Assembly (NCBI GenBank): GCA_030533445.1
Contig: CM060066.1
Location: 39,375,235 to 39,439,234 of the forward strand
Source of the DNA: Cyprinodon diabolis
Lineage: Eukaryota > Chordata > Actinopteri > Cyprinodontiformes > Cyprinodontidae
Direction of reading: 5' to 3'
Length of the DNA: 64,000 nucleotides
Positions 52,793-64,000 of this stretch are shown here, piece by piece. The stretch's first letter is position 1. Each line of letters opens with the position of its first letter. The notes below the pieces were generated by a model. The model ran no database searches. It was not told where the DNA came from and worked only from the letters and a program-made list of their open reading frames with translations. Position numbers and translations under genes: made by a program.

Positions 52793-54003
52793 TAGGGATG
52801 GGCGATATGGACTAAAAAATGTATCACAATAATTTCTAGGTTTTACCACGACAACGATAAGTGACGATAAAAAACAAAACAAAAACACAATATCAGCCTA
52901 ATGTATCAAACCAATCAAACAAGCCTGAAATATGAGAACAAATTTCACATTTATTTAAATGCTACACAGCAAATATAACTTGGCTTATAAAAGTTACAAA
53001 GTAGTGCAACTGTAAATACAACTTGATAAATTGAGAAACAGAACTTAAAAGTTTTTCACTGAAAATTAAAACTAATCAGTAATCACCTCCTAATATAAAT
53101 AGATGTGTAAATTACCAGTCGCTGGAACATGCCATATATTGGATAAATAAATACCAGTGCAAGTTCTAACATACATTACACTCACATCACTAAAAATAAA
53201 ATTCAAATGTTATATCAACCTGTAACAACCTTTTTTGCTGTTGGGCTACAAAAATGTTCAAATGGAATGATAAATACAGGGAAAAAAATGAAAAATCTAA
53301 ATACTAAAATAGAAATAAATAATTTCAATAAATTCCAACAAACATCTAAAACCTGAAATACTTCTTTGTGCAAGAATGTACAAATAAGACCAGCAGGATC
53401 GTCAGCATGCTAAACAATGAAATAAAAATAAATAATTTCAATAAATTTAAAAAGAATATAAAAACTGAAATACCTCTCTGTACAACGGCCTCTGTTAACT
53501 CTTTCCATCGCTTGCTTTGGCTGTCATATGGTGTGGAATTAGCAAACGCGTCTGCAAGTTTTGTTTGAGTGGCAGTCGATTTCTTAACAGAGGTTTTCGG
53601 AGTCGAGGCTTCTGCTGCATCGCAGCGCATCTTCTGACTAGCATCATATTCCGGTTTGTGTTTGTGTTTTAGGTGGTGGAATAAATTGGTAGTGTTGCTG
53701 TCCTTTGTCGTAACAGGTTGTCTGCAAACTTTGCATATGACGACTTTCTGCTCCGTATCAGACTTTTTAAATCCAAAGCAGTTCCAGATAACGGAGCTGG
53801 AGCCTCTTTTAGGAACCAGGTCTCGGGGCACGTCTCCTCCACCTTCCGCCATGCTTGTTGTTTGCGCATGGCTCGCACGTGAGTTGGACTGCAGTACACG
53901 TCACCGGCGGGAGTTTATCGTTTTTATCGCGAGATGACAAATTGTTACCATGAGGAATTTCTTTGACGATATATCGCACACACTAACATATCGCCCATCC
54001 CTA
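52793..54003 (-). mobile_element. hAT transposon, BED-finger type (right copy)
   Basis: Identical to 1613-2823, with the same ACTCCAGG duplication. It lies in tacr3 intron 3. Confidence 0.93.
53474..53852 (-). pseudogene. BED-finger exon of a hAT transposase (right copy)
   Basis: Identical to 2294-2672, with the CKVC and HHLKHKH finger residues. Catalytic domain absent. Confidence 0.8.
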
Positions 54004-54416
54004 ACTCCAGGAATGAAATGACTGTCACTCTCAAAAGACATGAAGAGTCTTCGATAAAGTTATAAATGGCTGTGTTTTCTAGTTCTTTGCGTAGTGGTGT
54101 TGTCAGTTTGCAGTGCGTGCTGAACACACACCCCTCCAAAGGTGACCAGATCAGGGGGAAAGCTGCACAGAGTATAAATGCTGCAGATGATGTGACACTT
54201 CAGACTCCCAAGTAGTAAGCTCCTCTTTGAGGTTTAGTTGTGTGATCCCTTTGCCCTTTGGGATTTGGATTTAAGCTTCTTCCTTGCAATCTTTTTCTGA
54301 ATGAAGGGAATTCCAGAATACCTATAAACTAAGTTAATAGGTATGTATTCTACAATTGTACTACATATCTAATAAATTCATTCACTAATATTAAGTATAA
54401 ATATTTGGCTCTAGGG

Positions 54417-54879
54417 CAGGGGTCTTCTATGTTTTCCAGGGCAAGGACCCCCAAACTGATGGCGAAATGGAGCGGGGACCCCCTAATTATATAAAGTGTA
54501 TAAAATTGCGTCATATCAAACAGATCCTATAGTCACGCTATTACATAGGGAGTCATGTAATGAAAATAATTTTGCCCTGGGATTATGATAGTATTTTGGA
54601 TTCCATGTTGATGGGACAGGTGTTGTGAATGAAACGGTATCCAGCTTGAAAGAGCTCCTGTGTGTCACTGAAAGTGTGCATTGATAACAAACGACATCTT
54701 TTGCCTCATATATCTGTTTACTACAGTGTGTTGAATTAATGCAATGTATATTTATAGACATTTCAATTAGTGGAAAAAATTGCAGGGGGGGAATATAAGA
54801 CAAAAAGTTTAATCAACCAAAACTTTGCAGTACCTCCATGGACCCCCAAGGGGTCGCGACCCCCTGTTGAAGACCTCCG
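54417..54879. mobile_element. Short hAT-like MITE (right copy)
   Basis: Identical to 3237-3699, including the 7-of-8 flanking duplication. Confidence 0.75.
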
Positions 54880-55234
54880 CTTTAGGGCTTTATTCCTCTC
54901 TTTTCTGTGTCTTTCGCTATAGGACTTATCTGTGTGTGAAAAGTTTGTATATCTTGCTTGTATGTATGGATCAGTGCATTAGTTGCAACTTCCTCTTCCC
55001 TTCTATGTGGCGGCATATCTATTTTTAGCACACTATTACCAGTACCTAAAGGGCTGAAGTGAGACAATTACTATATCATTCTTCTTAAATGTCATGATGT
55101 AAAAAAAAAACTAGTCAGGAGTGGAGCTAGAGCAGTGATTATCAACCTTTTTTGAGTGGTGGCATACTTTTTTGTATTAACATAATCCTCGGGCAACCAA
55201 AATGACACAAAATTAAATATTATGTAGTAAATAT

Positions 55235-55240
<6 letters not shown>

Positions 55241-55308
<68 letters not shown>
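55241..55308. repeat. (TA)34 microsatellite
   Basis: 68 bp, two units longer than the left copy at 4061-4124. Confidence 0.97.
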
Positions 55309-55311
<3 letters not shown>

Positions 55312-55717
55312 TCTAAATGTATTTATACTCACTTAGTGTGAATCCTGCCTCAACAGTTCTCAGTCTCTGTTTTTAGTTTTTATGTCAGCTCATATAGATA
55401 TGTGGTTGAAAACGGGAGCAATGTCAAAATCCCTTCAAAAGATAACCAAAAACTGTCTAAAGGAAGATCAACAAAGTTTAGCTTTAAACCATGATCCTGT
55501 TTCAATTCAGTGAGTTCCTCTTGCTCCTTTAAAGTCATGTCCTTTCAAGCCACGGATACTTAGCTGTATGGGTCCCTAACTCAGTCAAGGCATTCTGTGA
55601 AAGCTGAAAAGAAATTAAAATGACAACTTCTCCTCAAGAGTTATTCAATGTGTGCCAATCTCCTCGCACATTGCAGTTGCAGTTTCTTTGTGAGTGGGAA
55701 CATCTCAAGGTTGCCAT

Positions 55718-56474
55718 TAGGGCTGGGTATTGGCAAAGAAGTCATGATTCGATTGGAATCACGATTCACATGCCACGGTGCGATTCTATCACGATGCATC
55801 ACGATACTTGAAATATTGCGATGCATCACGATGCGTTGCGATATTTTCACTGAACACTGTAAGAAAAAGATACAGCCATTACCAGTGGCTGACTGGCTGG
55901 GTATGATCTGGAGAGTATCTTCAATTCATACATAGCTGTATTTATTGAAATGACTTTTGGAGGTGTTGCCATGAAAACAAATACTGGACAGAAAAATTAC
56001 TATTACTGGTGTGGACACACTGACAAAAAGATCTTAGGATTCATAAAACTTAAAATAACAAAATAAGGATAATCAGTGCCGTTTACATGGCATTAGGTGC
56101 GTCATATCACTTTCATTTTTCCCTTCTTTGTTTTTAAATCCTAAATACATCCAAGCATCTTACTTGAAATGTGATGGAGCCGGGCGAATTTTCTCAGTGT
56201 CCTCCATGTTTTGTATACAAATGACTCGTCACAGCATCCCGCGGCCAGAAATGCTTGTGACACAAAGCAGCAGGCGTCAACACATCCGCAGCGACATCTG
56301 CTGGAGTGGAAGTTGTATTACATTTGGTTTGGCTGATGTGCACCAAACATTGATGTATTTTATTTGTTCATTTTTTAAAATTAAGAATCGATACTTGGCG
56401 TCAAGAATCAACGCAGTAGATCACAAAAATTTGAATCGCGATGCATCGTCGGACGATTATTTTGCACACCCCTA
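55718..56474. mobile_element. Nested hAT-type element (right copy)
   Basis: Identical to 4534-5290, flanked by GTTGCCAT. Confidence 0.9.
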
Positions 56475-56573
56475 GTTGCCATGCTGCACATGTTGTTGCC
56501 AGAGCGCTTGTAGGCAGGTTTTTCATTTTGGACTTGCATCCGTGTGTTCAGATCATTCAGATAATGAAATATA

Positions 56574-56861
56574 TCAGACAGGTTGCCGGCTTTGCACACC
56601 ACTCATCGTTTGCAAGCAACTTTGAGTAATCTGAACTCTCGTTTGGCAGAAGTTCCTTTGCAACTCATACACCCGGGGCAGTACTTTGCCATGCAACAGC
56701 CACCGGACCTCCATATGGAGCAATAAGATTTTATGTTCCATTACCATTTCTTCACACAAAGATCCAAATAAGTGACATCTAAAAGGTTGCATCTTCACAA
56801 AGTTCCCTATGTGCACAACATCATCCAACACAGGCACTTTAGCTATCTCTGCCCGTGTCAT
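56574..56861 (-). pseudogene. hAT transposase fragment, central part (right copy)
   Basis: Identical to 5390-5677, with EVRWLLHGKVL. Confidence 0.75.
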
Positions 56862-57330
56862 AGTATCTCATTTACAATGGCTTTACAAGCTGGCAGTATT
56901 AATGTTTCTGCCAAAGTGTGAAATTTTTTTTTATTTTACTACGAGTTCCATGAGGGATCTCTCATTTACCTTTTTGGTTTTTCTCAAAAAAGTTGCATGT
57001 TTGTCATTGTTTTTAAGAAATCATACAGTAGTAGCCATTTAAAATTTCCCCAATTTCCTTCATAGGCCCTTGGCTTTTCCTTGGCTGGTCCCCTACAATT
57101 CCTTTTTAAACATCAGTCTTTGCACTAAGATACTCTTTCTGTCATGATTTGTGCACATTGACATCTAAAGAGAAGCAGCTTTTTCCTGGTCAATCCCTGT
57201 AATTCAGTGAAAGGGTGGAGTCAGAGTAAAAAAGTATGCACGCCCATTGGAAGGAGGGGTTACTTCAGTGGCTGGAAGTTGGCTGCCATTCGTCTGCCGT
57301 TTGACCAAGAAGGGCCATTTTGAATGGCTG

Positions 57331-57621
57331 CTACTGTACTAAATAGTCCATAGGCTTGTTTTGAACGGATGGGTGTTTCGTTTGGGGATGATGTTTAAGC
57401 TTGCTTGGCACCATGACGCTATTGGACAGCTTCTCACAAAGCACAGCTGAATCGGTGCTTTCGCATCCACGGTGAAAGTAAATCCAAAGGAAAGATCTCT
57501 GTATTGACTTGCGCCCACCGTCTGGGTCAGAATTTTCTCCAGGGCCATGTTCGGCATTTGCATTTTTCCTTCTCAAAAACTTCTCCATCACTGTCACTTG
57601 CTCGTATTGCTGAGATCCCAA
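57331..57621 (-). pseudogene. hAT transposase fragment, N-terminal part (right copy)
   Basis: Identical to 6147-6437. Confidence 0.72.
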
Positions 57622-57867
57622 ATTGTCACTGTCACTCCGTTGTCTTCACAGGTTTTTATCTGCCTCTGCTGCCACCCATTAAAATAGAAGAGTATTGCAT
57701 CATCTGCTACACTTAATGACAGCACAGATACCCGACAATAGTGAATTAGGTGATTGGTGAATTAGATAATTTCACATGCCAAACCTGACAATCTCCCATG
57801 GCACACTAGTGTACCGCAGCATAGTGGTTGAAAATCACTGAGCTAGAGGAAGGGGCAGGGGGAACTG

Positions 57868-59629
57868 GACTCTGAACTCTGACTGCCCTGCAGAAAGCGT
57901 GACATAGGGGAAGAAGAGAAAGATGGATTTATAGAATCAAAAAGGCAGCAAGAGAAATAATAACTGGATGAGTCAGCATAAGGATGGAAAGTATGATCAA
58001 ATTAAGTAAATTTGAATGTAAAGGACTTAAGTATACTCATTTTAAAATACAAAAGCATAATACAAGGATTTTGAGGTTTTTTTATGCTACATTGTTTGCA
58101 GATTGGAAATTACAAACATACAGCTTATCTCTTTTTTGTTACTGATATTTACTTAAATATATTCACTGTCAAGAAACTCATTTTGCAAATATTCAAGTAA
58201 ATTCTTTCTCAAAGCCTGCTGATGAATTATCTATGCAGCTTGGAATTTATGCTCGTTTTAACTTATATTTAAATGCAAATAATTGTTCAGCCCTAGAGAT
58301 GAATACAAAGCACCTTTGGTGGTCATAAAAGAAATATGTAACATGAAAAAAACATGGAAATTTATACTTTATAGCTTTTGTTACATCATTAATTGCGTTC
58401 ATACATCTGTTGATAAAGCATTAAGAACTCATTAAAAGCTAAATTATTTTCTTTACTACATTATGCCCTAGTCTTTGACTCATTAAGATAAATTAAACAT
58501 GTATCATGTCAACTCTCAAGGATATTAAAAAGAGATTTATTGTAGTAGACTGTTCTAAAATATTTAGATTTGAAGACTGTGCTGACAAAGGTTTCCAAAT
58601 GAGAATGCTGGCTGCAGCATATTCTTTTGATCCTTAATGTCTTAAAGCAGCAGGTATTGCTCTCTCAACACTTTAGAGAAGAAAACCCTTCAATTCAAGG
58701 TAACCCAACCTTTGTGATTGTCACTGGACAGACACTGGACAGACACAGGGTCTGAAACCAGCAGTGTCTACAGGGTTTTATCCAAAGTGACTTAGGAGTG
58801 AAGTAGTCCAAAGTCTTTTAGAAAAAGCTGATAAAAATTGCAACATAAAGATGGATGACTGTGACCATTTTAGTGTATTTCTTTTATGGGACAAAGTATT
58901 TTTGAACTGATTTTAATTTGATTATGTAATATCTAAAATCACATTCCTGTCATACTGGCATATTCTGTCTGGTGACATTTTGGCATTATCTTCAGAGTAT
59001 TTATTTCTTCAATAGCTTTTAATTGTGTTATGTCAGAGTACTGTACTTCCTAAAGTATTTATTTTGTGGGCATGTGCTTCAATGACACATTAGAAAACAT
59101 AAGGAAATGTGAACAGAGCCATGATTATTTTTGTTTTACAGAAAAAAATGCCCTCATCTTTGACAATAAAATCTTATTTTTTTTTTACAGGAAATTATTT
59201 CAAATGGTGAGCTGTGACTTCCTTGCAGTTATTGAAAACCAAAACAATCTAATAATGTAACCTATAAATTAAAACAAATTGCCTTACATCTTCGATTATC
59301 TGATACAAATAAAGAAGCACCTCATGAAATCAGATTGATCAGTTTGACCTAAAAAAAACCCACAAATAAGCCCCAGACAGCTACTTTTTTGAAATTACCT
59401 GTCCACTGTGTTTGATAGGCCTTTTATGCTAAGAAGGATTGATTCATTTTCATATCTACTTAAGTTGAACTTCGGCCTCAGTCACTCTATGTTCACCTAA
59501 AAAAAATTTACTTTATGCCACTTCTCAAGTGGCATAAATTAAAATTTTTCCACTGTGGCATGCCAGATACCACTTTTGTTATTCTAATGATACCCTGCAA
59601 CTTTAAAGAGACATTTCAAACAAATCACA
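57868..59629. other. tacr3 intron 3, unique sequence
   Basis: AT-rich intron without recognised exons. A perfect 12-bp hairpin with a 3-nt loop lies at 59512-59538 (tttatgccactt, ctc, aagtggcataaa). Confidence 0.55.
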
Positions 59630-60720
59630 GACAGCTTGGTTCAAAGTTTTTTATCTCAGGAAAACCAACTGATTGCATTGAGACACTGACCCTATAGCAA
59701 TCCCTCACACCAAACATACATGCAGCAAGAGGGGAGAGGAAAAACTCAGTTTTAACAGAAAGAAATTTACAGTAAAACCAGGCTCAGTGTGAGTGTCGGA
59801 GGCTGACTGGGGTTTCATGGAGATAGAAGTAGACATACAAAGGAAGCAAATGTACAAAAGGTAATTTTTAACTAGCTCCATAGCTGACAGCCAATCAGAT
59901 GAGCCAGTTTCCATATTAGAGGATGAAAGAGAGAATATACAGTTAGTCACAGTAAAGGAAACAAGAATACACTGGGAAAAAAACGGGCCAAACTCCAACA
60001 ACTATAAACCAAAGGGACAATGGCAACAGCACAGATGATATTTCTCCAGACTGATGTTAGAGCCAAACAGCAACAGGTCAAATTAAACTTCTATGATGGG
60101 TGAAAGTAGAGAGAGTATAAAGTGGGTGGAACTAACAAATACTGCAAATTGGGAGAATAGAACCAGAATAATAAAGTGGTCCTTATGTCCTGCAGTAGCT
60201 TAAGCCTACACATTAATTATCGAGATAGCTCAGGATAACCTGAGCCTCTCTAAATAAAACTGGTAGTTGTTTCCACAATAGAGGAGCCTGATAACTGGAA
60301 TATCCTCTGCCCATTCTACTTTTATAATTTCTAGGAAACACAAGTAAAGCGGCAAATTGAGACTGAGGTGCTCTGTTAGGAACATAATTACTGATCAGAT
60401 CTCTGATATAAGATGTAGCTTGGATATTTAGGACTTCATATGTGAGAAGGAGGATTTTAAATTCTATGCTGGATGCCAATGAAGAAAAGCTAGGATAAGA
60501 GAAATAGGATCTCTCTTTTTAATTCCCTCTGGCTGCAGATTTTTATGATCAGCTGAAGGCTTTTAACCACAATTTGCAAAGTTCCTGGTAGTAAAGAACA
60601 ATAATACCTTAGCATTGAAGTAACAAATGCATGTATTAGTTTCTCAGCATCACCCCTGGAAAAGTTATTTTATATTTTTTGTAATATTCCAGAGTTAAAA
60701 GGAGGAAATCCGACAAACCT
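59630..60720 (-). mobile_element. L2-like LINE, decayed
   Basis: The minus-strand frames show AFVTSML, VVKSLQL, then FKILLLTYEVLNIQATSYI, YVPNRAPQSQ, YQAPLLWKQLPV, parallel to 27240-27600 of the plus-strand copy. Its 3' UTR lies at 59630-60200 with the same ggctcagtgtgag landmark. 5'-truncated, multiple stops. Confidence 0.8.
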
Positions 60721-61219
60721 CTAGTATCAGAATTCTTTATCAATTGTCATATATGAACAGAATGGCAATGGTGCAGAAATTCAAAATGTATGTTAGGATA
60801 CCTGTTTCTCCAGGGAGTGATGAGAAAGTCTGAATGGAAACTGGTGCCTTTTGAAGAGTAGAAGCTTGAAAATGCCTTCAAGAGGTAGTCTGTGAGGCTT
60901 AGGATGGAGAAATATTAATTGCCCATGCAATGGAGAACAGTAATGTTTAGAAAAAGGCATAAAATGCATATGACTGCAAAAGGCTGCTTGTATAGCCTGT
61001 GGGCTGCATTGCATGCATTGGTCACTGTTACTGCACTCGCTTGATGTGTGAGTCAGAAGCTAATGTATTGATCCCACAGACTGAAGTGACAAAAATGAAT
61101 GAGGCCCTGGATCATGCAGTGTGGCCAACACACAGAGGCACCATTTGCTTACTTGTATAAAATACCAATAATATAAGATACAACAACACATATACAGTAA
61201 CCCTCACGCTAATGCCTTC

Positions 61220-61828
61220 CTCATACAATGATGAGAGACAATGAAATGAATGACATGCTGCCTCAGAAATCGGCTGGCAGAAAAAGGTCGGGGTCAGGTG
61301 CTTGGGAACCAGAGCACCATGATGAAAGGTGCTCACAGAGGCTACATACAAAGGATGTGGGAAAAATAGTCATTTTGAAACCCACAGATTACACTCAAGG
61401 CGAAACACCTAGCAGCTTCAACTAGGATGTTCAAACATCCATAAATGGCAACTTATCTCACAACTTGACACTGATGAGATATAATGCCAATATTCTGGCA
61501 AGGGGGACCCAGTACCCTAGGCCAGAGGAGAGTTAACATTGACCACCCCACTAGAGACGGGGTGTGAAGCACCAATAACTTCAACTATGCTGAATGAGGC
61601 AGCAACTTACCTGAAAAATAAGATCATAGCAAAAATGTCCACCAGGCAACCCGGAAGCCAATTATGCAGCCTAAGTGAACTACCATCAGAAAGTCTCATA
61701 GGAAACATGAATGCAGCTCTGCAAATAATTGCTACATAAACCATCACTGACACCAATGACTTCATATACTGCACAGCAGCAGTGATCGTGGTGTCAGCAA
61801 GTAGGACCCAGAATTCAGACATACTTAC
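61220..61828 (+). mobile_element. R4/Rex6-like LINE, upstream part
   Basis: Broken plus-strand frames include ETGCEAPITSTMLNEAATYL, KIIAKMSTRQPGSQLCSL and, after a stop, FIYCTAAVIV. I recognise these as the region upstream of reverse transcriptase in R2/R4-type fish LINEs. The related downstream part resumes at about 62880, after an inserted LINE fragment. Confidence 0.55.
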
Positions 61829-62775
61829 ACAGACTTAGACTTACATTTAGAATAAACTTTAATTATCCTTTTGGATTACTCCTTCAGGGAAATGTTGGTA
61901 CCAGTAGCTCATATAGAGTACAAAACGTTAAAGCTTGATGCCATTAAAGATAAAAACACAACAGACAATAAAAAAAGTGTATATAGTACAAAAAGCTTAA
62001 AAAGAGAAAAGTTGTAATGCCCTGGAATATTTTTCCCTTAGATATAAAAATACATACACTGTAGAGAGCTAATGGAAGACTACATAGTAGATGACTTGGG
62101 TTATTGCACTTGCACTGTAGAACTGTAATGACCTTATAAATAAGTAAAACACAGGCTACACCATAGTTGGCATATATTATTGCACCGTTAGAGAGTGGTA
62201 AATTGCACACAAGGTAATATTTTGCATAAAATGTCAGAGCCGGGGGGGTGCTGACCCTTGTCCCTCTTCCTTTCACCTACTCTTTCCCCCAAGTGGGAAG
62301 TTGTACAGCTTCATGGCTTGGGAAACAAAGGAGTTAATCAGTCTGCATTTGAGGAGAGGGAATCTCCCACTGATCAGGCTCCTCTGAGTGGTGAAGACAG
62401 TGTGCAGACGGTGGCTGGCATTGTTCATAAAGTCCAGCAGTTTATCAGTTTGACAGAGCCGGCTCACCTGTTTGTCCAGCCTGGAGGTGTCTGTCATCAA
62501 CGTGTAGTTCACTGGCAACCACAGACTGGTAGAACATCTCCAACAGCTTATTACAGATTTTGTAAAACCTGAATCTCCTCAGGAAGTATATCCGGCTCTA
62601 TGTCTTCCTGTGCAGTTGGTTGGTGTGTGTTGACCAGTCCAGTTTTTATTTAGCACTCTCCAAGGTATTTGTATGAATCCATAGCCTCCACCTCAGCCCC
62701 CTCCAGTAGTACTAGCTTAGCCTTTGGTCCATTCCTCCACAAGTCTATGACCAGCTCGTTCGTCAGCTTAAATAG
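61829..62775 (-). mobile_element. LINE fragment inserted in the R4/Rex6-like copy
   Basis: The minus strand reads LVIDLWRNGPKAKLVLLEGA, EVEAMDSYKYLG, then broken ORF text (LSRLCQTDKLLDFMNNASH, RLHTVFTTQRSL, FVSQAMKLYNFPLGG). This is the C-terminus of a CR1/I-like reverse transcriptase. A 3' UTR and a (taagtctaag)n-style tail follow at 61829-61850. 5'-truncated. Confidence 0.75.
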
Positions 62776-62879
62776 GAACTGGCACAGGTGGATCAGATTA
62801 GAGCAAATGGAAACTGGGTGGAGCTAAGCAGGTAGAAGAAATGAACTAATAAACCAGTCATCAATGCCCAGATCATGAC

Positions 62880-63370
62880 ACCTAGAGGTGTTTGGTTGTC
62901 GTAAGAGGGACCATAAGATTAAATACCTGCGATGGGAGGCTGGAGCCTAATATCAAGGCAGCGTGGAGAGAAGTTAGTCAATTGGCAAAGGCCCTGAAAG
63001 AAAAAATTACCAAAGTGGTGCAGCCAGATGCCCTTAACTGAAACACTGGAAACTGCCAAAAGCTCCAAGCCTTTGCCAGCTGCCTAAAGAAGTACATGAG
63101 AGATAATGAAGCCGGATTGGTAAACCGGCAGTTTGTAACTCAACCAGCAAAAGTGTATGCTCAATGGCAGGGGAGCAATAACAGAACAGACACACCAAGG
63201 CTGGAAACTAAACACCAATGGAAAGGCATATGGGAGAGGTTTGCACGGACGAACAGAATGGTAATGGCAGACCAACCAGACATTGTGCTGTTGGACAATG
63301 TGATAGACATAGCATTATCAAGCAACCTCAGGAAAAAGGAACTTGAGAAACTCCACGTAAAGTTAGGGAT
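62880..63370 (+). mobile_element. R4/Rex6-like LINE, downstream part with internal deletion
   Basis: The plus-strand frame from 63096 reads RQFVTQPAKVYAQWQGSNN and LETKHQWKGIWERFART, the segment before RT. It then jumps to ADQPDIVLLDN with VIDIALSSNLRKKELEKL, the C-terminal restriction-like endonuclease region (PD...D). The whole RT domain between them is missing, so this copy arose by internal deletion. Confidence 0.6.
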
Positions 63371-64000
63371 AAATAGTAGAAAAAAAAATTATTTCCATAT
63401 CAGCATTATATTCTACTGTATATGTCCACTTTTTGAAATAGCTGACACCTGGTCATCTTCTGCATCAAAAATCCGAGCTACTTTTTAAGCAATTTGGTCT
63501 GACAAATTTCCTCCAAATCACCAGAAATAAATAAAAAAATACATATGTTGTTCTAATCTAATAGTAAGTTACAGCATATTTTACCCATACACCGGGTCAA
63601 TATGTAGCTTTTCTTCATGTTCAGTGTTAAAATGAAAACTGTTTTTCTATGGCGAATTTTTGTGCAACCAAGCAACCCAGTTACCCGTCTGAAAAAATGT
63701 GGTGTTTAAATTTACAAACCTTTGCTAAACACATTCCCGCTGCACGATCATGTCTGACAACACGTTTGACAGCATATTATCTCTACGCTCTGCACAGCAT
63801 CTCTGCAGTCATGATGTAAGACTGTACGTAAATTAACAACGCCACCAGCCAATCAAACAAAGGCTGTTTTTATCAGATGCAATTACTCAAAACACTGCAC
63901 AGTGGCAGGGATTACCAAACAAAAAGGCAGAATTTAAGAAAAAACCCTGAGACTGTAACAAAATGAACACTTACATGTTCTATATTAATATATATTTTGA
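63371..64000. other. tacr3 intron 3, right edge
   Basis: No exon or repeat end recognised. No match to the conserved TM6 exon of tachykinin receptors was seen up to the window end. Confidence 0.5.

Larger units (their letters stand above)
55133..57840 (-). mobile_element. hAT-Charlie-like transposon (right copy)
   Basis: Identical to 3953-6656 except for the longer TA tract; AGCTAGAG flanks both ends. Transposase remnants are at 56574-56861 and 57331-57621. Confidence 0.9.
51181..57867. repeat. Right copy of the ~6.7 kb direct repeat
   Basis: Matches 1-6683; homology ends after ...ggggaactg at 57867. The start at 51181 is only where the window's first base aligns, not a true boundary. This copy sits in tacr3 from late intron 2 to intron 3, in correct order after exons 1 and 2. 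Confidence 0.95.

Noticed and set aside
63096..63488. A 130-codon novel gene
   Set aside because: Its two halves match pre-RT and endonuclease segments of an R4/Rex6-like LINE.
57868..64000. tacr3 exons 4-5
   Set aside because: No TM6 or TM7 coding segment with splice sites was recognised in any frame.

Overview
The window is vertebrate, almost certainly teleost, genomic DNA. It has split genes with GT-AG introns, an AT-rich background, fish-type hAT elements, L2-like LINEs, a Tc1 element, a tRNA-derived SINE and a Ty3/gypsy chromovirus. The species cannot be named from sequence alone. There are two host genes, both on the plus strand. The first is a complete cyclic-nucleotide-gated channel alpha subunit, best matched to cnga1: 8 coding exons between 9519 and 21702 that splice in frame to 716 codons. 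The second is a tachykinin receptor 3 gene (tacr3): exon 1 at 36469-36836, exon 2 at 46360-46548 and exon 3 at 52357-52507. Its last exons lie beyond the right edge.

Layout. 1-6683 is a block that recurs almost identically at 51181-57867, including tacr3 exon 3 and four hAT elements. 6684-9500 is the upstream flank of cnga1. 9501-21702 is cnga1; its 9.3 kb sixth intron carries a ~1.3 kb hAT relic (12107-19217) split by a 5.8 kb gypsy chromovirus (13378-19186). 21703-36150 is intergenic, with a tRNA-Gln-like pseudogene, a SINE, LINE relics and a decayed Tc1 copy. 36150 to the end is tacr3. Its introns hold a fold-back repeat, more hAT elements, LINE and SINE fragments, and after 57867 unique intron 3 sequence with two LINE relics.

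Main observations. (1) The 6.7 kb direct repeat, 51.18 kb apart, fits a real 51,184 bp tandem duplication joined at 6683/6684, which predicts another cnga1 and tacr3 5' part left of the window. It also fits a false assembly duplication. (2) The gypsy element has the signature of Tf1/sushi-type self-priming: the 11 nt that should begin its RNA, about 31 nt after a TATA box, are exactly complementary to the 11 nt just inside the 5' LTR. Its gag start codon lies inside the LTR end and its primer-binding site lies within gag codons. (3) A tRNA-Gln-like sequence of 65 nt retains all stems but lacks exactly the seven anticodon-loop bases. (4) The channel has a ~79-residue Glu/Asp-rich C-terminus and a Lys/Glu-rich N-terminus encoded by nearly pure-purine exons.

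The two genes are not known to work in one pathway. CNGA1 forms the rod photoreceptor cGMP-gated cation channel, and TACR3 is the Gq-coupled neurokinin B receptor. No novel protein system was found. The unusual content lies in the mobile elements and the duplication.
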